Positions 56,958 to 64,000 of a stretch of DNA of 64,000 nt are shown here, piece after piece. A program made the translations under genes and the position numbers. The notes under the pieces were generated by a model. The model searched no databases and was not told the DNA's origin. It worked only from the letters and a program-made list of their open reading frames with translations. This DNA comes from Polaromonas sp. YR568. Its GTDB lineage: Bacteria > Pseudomonadota > Gammaproteobacteria > Burkholderiales > Burkholderiaceae_C. Location: positions 62,001 through 126,000 of the forward strand of contig NZ_FPBM01000003.1 of NCBI RefSeq assembly GCF_900116715.1, given 5' to 3'. How positions within the stretch are numbered: position 1 is the first letter of the stretch; the number at the start of each line of letters is the position of its first letter.

Positions 56958-57748
56958 CCTCCATGTTCAACCTCAAAGCGCCTTTGCGTTCCGCGCTGCT
57001 GATCCTGGTGCTTGCGTTCGGCGTGGCCTCCTGTGGCACCGCTCCCCAGACGCAGCCGTCCAGGAACCTGGGCCACGTATTGCTTCTGGGCGACTCCATT
57101 ACCCAGGCCGCCGTGGGCAACAAAGGCTATCGATACCCGCTCTGGAAGCATCTCGTCGACGGCGGCTATCAGTTCGATTTCATCGGGTCACTGACGCATA
57201 ACTTCGATGCAAACAACACGGCAAGCACCACGTCAGTCTCGCCCTATCCGGATTACGCCGGCCGCAAATTTGACACCCGCAACGAAGGCCATTGGGGCTG
57301 GAAGACGACCGATATTTTGGGTAAGACCGCGCCAACACGCACACCCGGCACCGGCGCCGGCAAGCTACCCGACTGGCTGGCCGGCTACACGCCGGACACG
57401 GTGGTCATCTTGCTTGGAATCAACGACATACGCGTGGCGAGCGCACAGAGCGTTGCAGCCACAAAGGCCAACATGAAGATGATTCTTGATGCACTCAAAG
57501 CCGACAACCCGAAAGTCCTGATCTATCTCGCTTCGGTCCTTTCGACCAAGGCGGACTTCGCAGAGCCGCAAAAGATCAGGGAACTCAATGAAGCCTACAA
57601 GGAACTTGCCGGGCAGTACGCTGCTATCCGATACATCAACATCTACCCGAAATTCGACCCGGCGATCCACTCCTATGACGGTGTACACCCCAACTCCCAA
57701 GGGGAACAGGTTCTTGCCGACGCCATCTACGAGGCTATGAAGCGGTAG
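56954..57748 (+). CDS. SGNH/GDSL-hydrolase lipoprotein
   Basis: A 264-residue predicted lipoprotein: signal peptide with lipobox FGVASC (Cys near residue 27), then an SGNH hydrolase domain with block I LLLGDSITQ, the Gly in GHWGWKT, Asn in LLGINDIR and block V DGVHPNSQG. It is translationally coupled to the iron alcohol dehydrogenase and precedes phnY. SGNH enzymes cleave carboxyl esters of lipids or polysaccharides. The role in a phosphonate operon is unknown; release of a phosphonate-carrying precursor outside the cell is a hypothesis. Confidence 0.87.
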   Translation: MTSMFNLKAPLRSALLILVLAFGVASCGTAPQTQPSRNLGHVLLLGDSITQAAVGNKGYRYPLWKHLVDGGYQFDFIGSLTHNFDANNTASTTSVSPYPDYAGRKFDTRNEGHWGWKTTDILGKTAPTRTPGTGAGKLPDWLAGYTPDTVVILLGINDIRVASAQSVAATKANMKMILDALKADNPKVLIYLASVLSTKADFAEPQKIRELNEAYKELAGQYAAIRYINIYPKFDPAIHSYDGVHPNSQGEQVLADAIYEAMKR

Positions 57749-57851
57749 CAGAGAAATTCAGTCATCCCCAGCGCCCCAGCATTGAACTCCCTTCGGCGAC
57801 ATCAGCTCGCGGCAAAAAAACTTAATCGCCCCTCAACACGGAGATAGCAAC

Positions 57852-59306
57852 ATGACCACCAATCCATCCCTGAAAGACAGCCCCCTGTTTCGCGAAGAAG
57901 CCCTGCGCATAGGCGGCGAACGCCTGCTGCGCGAGCGCACCATCGCCATCCACAACCCCTTCAACCGCGAGCGCATAGGCACCGTGCCCATGGCCACCCT
58001 CGCCGACGTGCGGCAGGCTTATCGCATCGCGCAGGCTTACCGGCCGACGCTGTCGCGTTATGAGCGCTCCAACATCCTGAACCGCGCATCGGCGTTGTTG
58101 CGCGCCCGCGCCGACGAGGCTTCCACATTGATCACACTGGAATCGGGGCTGTGCAAGAAGGACTCGATGTATGAAATCGGCCGTGTGGCCGACGTGCTGG
58201 TCTTCGGCGCCAATGAGGCTTTGCGCGACGACGGGCAGGTGTTCTCTTGCGACCTGACACCGCACGGCAAAAAACGCAAAGTCATCACCACACGCGAACC
58301 GCTGCTGGGCGTGATCACCGCCATCACCCCCTTTAACCACCCGATGAACCAGGTGGCGCACAAGGTGGTTCCCAGCATTGCGACCAACAACCGCATGGTG
58401 CTCAAGCCGTCTGAGAAAGTGCCGCTGTCGGCCCTCTTCCTGGCCGACATCCTGTATGAGGCCGGCCTGCCGCCCGAGATGTTCCAGGTCGTCACCGGCG
58501 ACCCGCGCGAGATTGCCGACGAAATGCTCACCAATGAGCATGTGGACCTGATCACCTTCACCGGCGGTGTCTCCATCGGCAAATACATCGCCGGCAAGGC
58601 CGGCTACCGCCGCATCGTGCTGGAGCTGGGCGGCAACGACCCGCTGATCGTGATGGACGACGCCGACCTCAACAAAGCGTCTGACCTGGCGGTGCAAGGC
58701 AGCTACAAAAACTCAGGCCAGCGCTGTACCGCCGTCAAACGCATGCTGGTGCATGAAAAAGTGGCCGCCGACTTTACCGACCTGGTGGTCGAGAAAACCC
58801 GCAACTGGCGCCACGGCAACCCGATGGATGCCGGCAACGACATTGGCACCGTGATCGACGAAGCGGCGGCAAGGTTGTTTGAAACCCGCGTGAACGAAGC
58901 CGTGGCTCAAGGCGCACGCCTGCTGGTGGGTAACCAGCGCGACGGCGCGTTGTACTCCCCCACCGTGCTCGACAAGGTGCGGCCCGAGATGACTCTGGTG
59001 CGCGAAGAGACCTTCGGCCCCGTCTCGCCCATCATCACCTTCAGCAACATCGACGAAGCCATCCAGATATCCAACGGCACCGCGTTTGGTTTGTCCTCAG
59101 GCATCTGCACCAACCGCATGGACGACGTGACGCGCTTCGCCAAAGAACTCGTGGTGGGCACGGTGAACCTGTGGGAGGTGCCCGGCTACCGCATCGAGCT
59201 GACGCCGTTTGGCGGCATCAAGGATTCAGGCCTGGGCTACAAGGAAGGCGTGCAGGAAGCCATGAAGTCCTTCTGCAACGGCAAGACATTTACCATGCCC
59301 TGGTAA
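57852..59306 (+). CDS. phnY: Phosphonoacetaldehyde dehydrogenase
   Basis: A 484-residue aldehyde dehydrogenase of the PhnY type, oxidising phosphonoacetaldehyde to phosphonoacetate with NAD. The catalytic Cys292 (SGQRCTAVK) and general-base Glu258 (LELGGND) are present, with the NAD-binding FTGGVSIG near 236. It feeds phnA. A 100-bp gap with ribosome binding site GGAGA separates it from the SGNH gene, so a local promoter is possible. Close relatives act on other aldehydes, but the operon makes PhnY the best call. Confidence 0.93.
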   Translation: MTTNPSLKDSPLFREEALRIGGERLLRERTIAIHNPFNRERIGTVPMATLADVRQAYRIAQAYRPTLSRYERSNILNRASALLRARADEASTLITLESGLCKKDSMYEIGRVADVLVFGANEALRDDGQVFSCDLTPHGKKRKVITTREPLLGVITAITPFNHPMNQVAHKVVPSIATNNRMVLKPSEKVPLSALFLADILYEAGLPPEMFQVVTGDPREIADEMLTNEHVDLITFTGGVSIGKYIAGKAGYRRIVLELGGNDPLIVMDDADLNKASDLAVQGSYKNSGQRCTAVKRMLVHEKVAADFTDLVVEKTRNWRHGNPMDAGNDIGTVIDEAAARLFETRVNEAVAQGARLLVGNQRDGALYSPTVLDKVRPEMTLVREETFGPVSPIITFSNIDEAIQISNGTAFGLSSGICTNRMDDVTRFAKELVVGTVNLWEVPGYRIELTPFGGIKDSGLGYKEGVQEAMKSFCNGKTFTMPW

Positions 59307-59347
59307 TCATCAGGTGCGCCGCCCGAACCGGTATTTCCAGGCGCGTC

Positions 59348-60319
59348 ATGCTCCAAGGGGGAATGGCGCTGGCCATTCCGCTGCCAGGCCAGGCGGCAGA
59401 GCCCGCGGGGCTCACCCTTGGCCTCATCGCACCGACCTCTGAAGAACAGACGATCACCGGCTGGCGGCCTCTGGCCGATGCGCTGGGGCAAGAGCTCAGG
59501 ATGCCCGTGAAGATGGTGGCCTCCAAGAACTATGCACAAATCTCCGACGCGCTGATGGAGGGCCGTGTACAGGTGGCCTGGCTCAACAACGTACTGGCGA
59601 TCAACGCGGTGGAAAAAGACGAATCGCAGATCTTTGCGCAGATGGTTCGCCTGGACGGGCAGAACGGCTACAAATCTGTGCTGCTTGCCCGCAAGGACGG
59701 CCCGCTCCGCGCCCTGGAAGGCGTGCTCTCGAAACCGGGGGCCTACAGCCTCGGCCTTGCGGACAGGAAATCCACCTCGGGCTTTCTGGTGCCGAGCTAC
59801 TACATCTTCTCAAAGAACAAGATAGACCCCGACAAACACTTTTCCCGCATCGTGCATGGCAGCCACCGCGACAACTTTCTGGCGGTAGCAGAAGGCAAAG
59901 TTGACCTGGCCATCAACAACACGGAAGACATGGCCCTGTTCCGTGCCGAGTTCCCCGAGAAGTATGCGGCGCTGCGCGTCATCTGGGAGTCGCCGCTGAT
60001 TCCCGGCGACCCGCTCCTCATGCGCAAAGACCTGCCTGCAGTCACCAAAGAAAAGATCCGCAAATTCATCCTCGCCTATGGGCGTAACGACACGGAAAAG
60101 TCCACCCTCAAGGCGATCAAGATGCTTTCGGGCTTCAAGGCTTCATCCAATTACCAGCTGCGCCCCGTCGCAGACCTGGTTCTCTTTGAAAACCTCAGCA
60201 AGGCCATGGGCGCACAAAAGTCCGACCCCGAAAAGTTCGCCGCGACCATGGATGGCTTGCAAAAGCGGGCGGCTCGGCTGGATGCAGTGTTGAATGCGAG
60301 CCGGCTGGGGACGCCTTAG
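59348..60319 (+). CDS. Second PhnD-like phosphonate receptor, start uncertain
   Basis: A PhnD-family protein of 323 residues from the first in-frame ATG. Blocks are LTLGLIAPTSEEQTITGW, NYAQISDALMEGRVQVAWLNN, KSTSGFLVPSYYIFSKN and VHGSHRDNFLAVAEGKVDLAI. The ATG at 59348 gives a signal peptide without basic residues. In frame just upstream the code reads SRRVMLQGG, a Tat-like start, which would need a non-standard codon such as ATT at 59333. It lies right after phnY, so it is the second receptor of the island. Confidence 0.85.
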   Translation: MLQGGMALAIPLPGQAAEPAGLTLGLIAPTSEEQTITGWRPLADALGQELRMPVKMVASKNYAQISDALMEGRVQVAWLNNVLAINAVEKDESQIFAQMVRLDGQNGYKSVLLARKDGPLRALEGVLSKPGAYSLGLADRKSTSGFLVPSYYIFSKNKIDPDKHFSRIVHGSHRDNFLAVAEGKVDLAINNTEDMALFRAEFPEKYAALRVIWESPLIPGDPLLMRKDLPAVTKEKIRKFILAYGRNDTEKSTLKAIKMLSGFKASSNYQLRPVADLVLFENLSKAMGAQKSDPEKFAATMDGLQKRAARLDAVLNASRLGTP

Positions 60320-60600
60320 AGTCTGGTCTTCATGGCTGGTGTTTAGCTGAACAAGCGAGCGACTCTTAGCAAAGTGCTGTAAGTGGCCAGCCTGCCGGAG
60401 GAAGCGCCACCCACATTGCAACGCGGCGGCGACCCAGCGCGAGCGTAACTAGCCCGCATTCGAGCTATCGAGATTCACAGCTAGGCGCCACCAAACCAGT
60501 TCATAAACAGTCCATCCGCTCACTGCAGCAGCGTTGCGGAAACCACATTGAGGTTGTAACCGCAAAACGCTCCATCTATTCACTGGGCGCACAATAAGCT
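60320..60600. other. Intergenic region with a spaced direct repeat
   Basis: TCCATCCGCTCACTG (60511-60525) and TCCATCTATTCACTG (60571-60585) are near copies exactly 60 bp apart. No terminator for the phn operon is evident. The following gene lacks a clear ribosome binding site. Confidence 0.45.
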
Positions 60601-61440
60601 ATGGCAATGACAATCGCACCAAATGGAATCGGTGGATACAGCATCACTCAAAAATTGGTGCGACCTGTGGTGTATCTGGATCATTGGGCCGTCCGCCTTT
60701 TTGCGGACGATGGTTCAATGCAAAAGCGATTCATTGAAGCCTTGCATCGATCACAAGGTACATGGCTGTTCTCCAACGCGAACATCATGGAGTTCATCGC
60801 CATGACCGATCTGCAACAAGCTGCGAGTGGTGAAAGGTTGCTACTTCGAGCGATGCCCGCGCTGTACGTCGCAGATACGACTCTCGATAAAGGCTTTCTT
60901 TTTGTTGAAGGAGTCGCTGAGCACCCTGATGCTCCGGATCAGCATTGGCTACTACATGATCTTGGTGCGCGAGCTGCTATTGTGGGAGGCACATGGAACA
61001 CGCACAGGTTTCTTCAGGACGCTATTAACGCCAAAGAGCAACTATTACCGCTCTTCGTCGCCATGAAGGCCGGGGTATCGAAAGCGGTTATGGCCCTCAC
61101 AAAGGATGAGAGGCGGCATCACAATGCGGTTCGATTCAGACCTGCGCCTGGAATGACCTTGCGCGATGCATTGAGCGCGGAGTTAATACGTGACCCTCAC
61201 ATTGACACTCGCTACGTCTTTGATGACAACGATGCAATGGACTTTATCCATGCGGTGCCCGCCGCCGTAGTGGCTGACTTGATATTGCTGGACGCTGGGT
61301 GGTGTCACAAGATTGAGAGGGCAACGAAGCGATTGCGGCGAGGTGGTGTAACGGGAAAGCTCGCCACTTGTTATTCAAAGAGGTCAATTGACGAATTCTT
61401 GGGTGCGCTGGAATCTTGGAAGATGCCATCTAGTGGGTGA
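60601..61440 (+). CDS. PIN-domain-like predicted nuclease, hypothetical
   Basis: A 279-residue protein. Acidic residues match the PIN-nuclease pattern: Asp27 (VYLDHWA), Glu64 (NIMEF), Asp214 (DDNDAMDF) and Asp231 (LLDAGWC). No small antitoxin is adjacent. It is AT-richer than the phn genes and starts a three-gene plus-strand cassette. The family call is by pattern, not by alignment; function unknown, with an RNA-cleaving role possible. Start may be the ATG at 60601 or 60607. Confidence 0.65.
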   Translation: MAMTIAPNGIGGYSITQKLVRPVVYLDHWAVRLFADDGSMQKRFIEALHRSQGTWLFSNANIMEFIAMTDLQQAASGERLLLRAMPALYVADTTLDKGFLFVEGVAEHPDAPDQHWLLHDLGARAAIVGGTWNTHRFLQDAINAKEQLLPLFVAMKAGVSKAVMALTKDERRHHNAVRFRPAPGMTLRDALSAELIRDPHIDTRYVFDDNDAMDFIHAVPAAVVADLILLDAGWCHKIERATKRLRRGGVTGKLATCYSKRSIDEFLGALESWKMPSSG

Positions 61441-61476
61441 GAGATTGAAAGGCAGTGCTTAATCAAAGGAGTAGGC

Positions 61477-62400
61477 GTGCTTCAAGCTTTTGTGGATGAC
61501 TCGGGAAGTGCGGACGCATCGCGACTGTATTTGGCAGGGTATATACACCGCACAGAGACTTGGAGGGATTTCAGTGCAGACTGGCAGGAAGCGCTTAACG
61601 AAGCGCCTCACCTCAAGTCCTTGCACATGACTTCTTCTTTTCGCGGCTGGACGCATGACCAGCGGGAGGCGAAGTTGCTTCGGCTCGCAGCAGTTATCGG
61701 CAAGCACAAACCTCTCTCGTTGACCTGCTCGATCAACAAGAGCGACTATAAAGCGCTTGTAACCCCAAACGCGCCTTACGATCTGCGAGACCCGTACGGC
61801 GTTTGCTTTCAAGCATTCGTCGTTACGGCCGTACGATTGGCAAGTCACTTCAATATCAAGGAGCAGATAGATTTCGTTTTTGACTGCCAAGGCAGCTCTG
61901 GGAGCAATGCCGCTCTTTGGTATCCGCTAATAAAACAACTCCAAGAGACGTGGATCAAAGAAATGATGGGGGCAACCCCGATTTTTCGCTCTGACGACGA
62001 TGTTCTGCCACTGCAAGCAGCAGACATGCTTGCTTGGCATAGGCGAATTCTTTTTGATCCACACTGCAACGCCTTCAATCGGAAGATTGCCAACGCAATC
62101 GTTTTCAATCATGCCGAGCTTGAGGTTCCCCTTGAGATGATGCAGTCATGGGGGAAAGCATTTGCAGCTACACCGGGAATCGAGCGGGTTAAATCCAAAC
62201 GTGGGTCAGTCAAGCGTGACATTGCCAGGATCATCCAAGAGGTTCCAGAAGATCAATTAGTTCCGTACATGAATCGCATGCACGAGCGCGGTATGCGCAC
62301 GCATCGACTAAAGAAATTCTTGAACAGGCTTGACCTCGAGAGTTCTAAGAAAGGGCTTCGAAAACTAGCTGCTCGACTGAGCCGGTTTCTTGGTTTTTAA
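61477..62400 (+). CDS. DUF3800 family protein
   Basis: A 307-residue protein with the DUF3800 pattern: FVDDSGSADASRLYLAGYI at the N-terminus, VFDCQGSSGSN in the centre and LPLQAADMLAWHRR. The family is RNase H-fold-like with conserved acidic residues (Asp7, Asp8 and Asp of QAADM). It starts at a GTG with AAAGGAG upstream, 36 nt after the PIN-like gene stops. DUF3800 proteins are often found in phage and defence contexts; here the function is unknown. Confidence 0.82.
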   Translation: MLQAFVDDSGSADASRLYLAGYIHRTETWRDFSADWQEALNEAPHLKSLHMTSSFRGWTHDQREAKLLRLAAVIGKHKPLSLTCSINKSDYKALVTPNAPYDLRDPYGVCFQAFVVTAVRLASHFNIKEQIDFVFDCQGSSGSNAALWYPLIKQLQETWIKEMMGATPIFRSDDDVLPLQAADMLAWHRRILFDPHCNAFNRKIANAIVFNHAELEVPLEMMQSWGKAFAATPGIERVKSKRGSVKRDIARIIQEVPEDQLVPYMNRMHERGMRTHRLKKFLNRLDLESSKKGLRKLAARLSRFLGF

Positions 62401-62596
62401 TAAAGGTAATAGCACCTTAACGACGCTCTAGTTTTTTCGCCCGTTGCTGCACTCAGCACCCAGGTCTTTGATAGTGAGTTTAGGGTTGCAGAGAGCCTGA
62501 ACTCATTAGGCTGACCAGCGTCTGCCATCTCCAGGAATTGAGAATCGAGATGCTGATGGTGATTGTCATTTTCGATCAAAACGTTACATTCAATAC

Positions 62597-63382
62597 ATGC
62601 CTAAATATGCCCGTGATGTGAAGCTAAAGAACTTGTCGATTTCCATCGACAACCTGGAAGCACTTGGCCAGGCTGTGCAAGCGTGCGTGGCGAACTGCGC
62701 TCCTGACAGCTTGGGAACACCGAACCGCCTTTCATTCATTCTTCGAACGGAAACGCTTGGAGTTCGCTTAGATACTGTTGGTGAGTTTACTCAAGCCTTT
62801 TTAGCCGCTCCACGTGTTGACTGGATAACCGCAAACTTTGAAAGTGGGCTGCTGCAAGACACATATAAAAAGGAGGGAAGTTCGTTTGATGTGAGACTCG
62901 ATAGGACAGATGCGAGCATGTGCTTCATCGCAGTGGCATCGGACAATGAGCAGTGGGCAGCCTCAACGTTCCTAATGATGCAAGAAGCGGTGAAGCCATT
63001 ACGCAATCGGCACTATTTAATTCGGAACGCATTCACCCAGATGCTGATTCAAGTTGCCGGCGTAATTGCCGGCGTAGGGTTGAGCTTGTGGGGAGCCTTA
63101 AAGTTAGAACCTTGGCTAAAGTTGCCAAATGCGTTCGTTTTCGTTTTTGTAATATTTCTACTACTCTTCTCCAACATCTGGGGACCACTTAACCATCTGA
63201 TACTTCGTTTGGTTGATCGAGGATTCCCGAACGTGCGATTTATCCAAAAGGGTAAGGAGCATTGGCATTGGGTCCCTCAAGCGCTGGTCGGGGGAACGAT
63301 TGCTGCAATTCTCTGGGCCGCAGCGACTGCAGGTAGCTCAGTTGTCACCGAAGGCATCAAGTCCATTCTTAAAGGCGCTTGA
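62597..63382 (+). CDS. Membrane protein of unknown function in accessory cassette
   Basis: A 261-residue protein. The N-terminal half (1-145) is soluble; three hydrophobic segments follow (about 150-172 LIQVAGVIAGVGLSLWGAL, 178-198 AFVFVFVIFLLLFSNIWG and 231-253 VGGTIAAILWAAATAG). No family is recognised. It is the third gene of the AT-richer cassette, on the same strand, about 200 bp after DUF3800. A membrane effector is one possibility. Confidence 0.65.
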   Translation: MPKYARDVKLKNLSISIDNLEALGQAVQACVANCAPDSLGTPNRLSFILRTETLGVRLDTVGEFTQAFLAAPRVDWITANFESGLLQDTYKKEGSSFDVRLDRTDASMCFIAVASDNEQWAASTFLMMQEAVKPLRNRHYLIRNAFTQMLIQVAGVIAGVGLSLWGALKLEPWLKLPNAFVFVFVIFLLLFSNIWGPLNHLILRLVDRGFPNVRFIQKGKEHWHWVPQALVGGTIAAILWAAATAGSSVVTEGIKSILKGA

Positions 63383-63390
63383 TTAGTTGG

Positions 63391-63894
63391 TCACAAAACT
63401 CTCTGCGCCCGCCACTCGCTCCACCGAGCAGCAATATCCGCAGCGATTTTCGCCGTCGGCTCGGTTGAATCAACAGTCATGTCGTAACGACAGAAGCCGT
63501 GCGTACGCAGATGAAACTCTGCTTCCCCCACATCCCGGTTGCCGCGGGCCAGCTCGCGGCGCTTGAGTTCTTCGACGGGTGCATGCACACCGACCCAAAA
63601 CACGGCATGGCCGGCGAGCAGTTGTTGCAGTGTGTCTGCCCAGGACTGGGCCTCGACGATGTGTTCTACCAGGAGCTGGTTGCCCGCATCGGCAAAGGCC
63701 GCGATGGAACGGTGGAATCCGTCGAAGAAGCGCTCGCGCTCCCTGGGATTGCGCGCGCGGGGGCGAAAACCCGCCTCAGCCAGCTGGTCGGAAGCGTAGT
63801 AACAAAAGGGTTGGGGTAGCGCGGCGCGCAGTGCGTGTGCGATGGTGGTTTTGCCGGCGCTTGATGTGCCGTTTAAGAAGATGATGTCGCTCAT
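63391..63894 (-). CDS. Chloramphenicol phosphotransferase-like P-loop kinase
   Basis: A 167-residue P-loop protein. Walker A GTSSAGKTT (near 9-17), followed by ALRAALPQPFCYYASDQLAEAG, resembling the CPT family, which phosphorylates chloramphenicol in Streptomyces. Motifs WVGVHAPVEELKRRELARGNR and YDMTVDSTEPTAKIAADIAAR also fit. The ATG at 63894 is preferred over the longer frame. Real antibiotic resistance cannot be claimed; homologues include other small-molecule kinases. Confidence 0.85.
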   Translation of the reverse strand: MSDIIFLNGTSSAGKTTIAHALRAALPQPFCYYASDQLAEAGFRPRARNPRERERFFDGFHRSIAAFADAGNQLLVEHIVEAQSWADTLQQLLAGHAVFWVGVHAPVEELKRRELARGNRDVGEAEFHLRTHGFCRYDMTVDSTEPTAKIAADIAARWSEWRAQRVL

Positions 63895-64000
63895 CGCCTG
63901 GGTTCTCCGGAAGGGTGGAACGTCCGGCGCAGCGCTTGCCTTGCATAGGCAGAGAACTTGCGAGCAGCTACAAGAACTATTACCAGAAACCCCAACCACG

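Noticed and set aside
63391-63894. Chloramphenicol resistance
   Set aside because: The fold resembles the phosphotransferase family, but substrate specificity cannot be read from sequence and relatives act on other molecules.

Overview
The window is a high-GC proteobacterial chromosome segment. Gene content points to Burkholderiales, most likely Comamonadaceae (Polaromonas, Rhodoferax or Variovorax-like). The signs are two Bug/TctC-type solute receptors, a TctAB pair, many ABC uptake systems, Comamonadaceae-style palindromic repeats, and a TatD / DNA glycosylase / spermidine-synthase-like / GspE-like gene order. The genus is inferred, not proven. I saw no rRNA, tRNA, CRISPR array or complete insertion sequence.

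Layout. 1-660: a long inverted repeat without credible genes. 0.67-8.2 kb: a secreted DUF1501/DUF1800 pair, a quinone oxidoreductase divergent from an EamA exporter, then a small basic protein and an unusual soluble protein joining a Clp-like AAA+ module to an FtsH-type (M41) peptidase. 8.3-17.3 kb (minus strand): a glucarate-type sugar acid region. It holds an SDR, a small hypothetical, a LacI-family regulator, a Bug receptor, GudD and a four-gene ABC importer, with two palindromic LacI-type operators. 17.3-29.2 kb: an SH3 protein, an M48 protease, an EamA permease, a gamma-glutamyltransferase, a split tctBA / tctC system, and the GspE-TatD cluster.

29.5-38.3 kb (plus strand): a PotFGHI-like importer, a REP-like repeat, a membrane-anchored trypsin-like protease, a MoxR-DUF58-VWA set and a DUF1090 protein. 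38.5-50.9 kb: a TetR/SDR pair sharing a repeated DNA motif, then many small accessory genes (glycine-zipper lipoprotein, VOC, DoxX, GAF, small membrane proteins), an ESPR-bearing autotransporter, an AT-richer acyltransferase and a GNAT acetyltransferase.

50.9-60.3 kb is the most coherent system, a phosphonate uptake and catabolism island: a divergent LysR regulator, phnD-phnC-phnE, phosphonoacetate hydrolase (phnA), a phosphonate-associated iron alcohol dehydrogenase, an SGNH-hydrolase lipoprotein, phosphonoacetaldehyde dehydrogenase (phnY) and a second PhnD-like receptor. No phnW transaminase lies in the island. The alcohol dehydrogenase therefore suggests a route from 2-hydroxyethylphosphonate through phosphonoacetaldehyde and phosphonoacetate to acetate and phosphate, and the secreted SGNH enzyme may release substrate from larger molecules. 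Both ideas are inference.

60.6-63.4 kb is an AT-richer accessory cassette (PIN-like nuclease, DUF3800, membrane protein) with the look of a mobile or defence module. The window closes with a chloramphenicol-phosphotransferase-like P-loop kinase.
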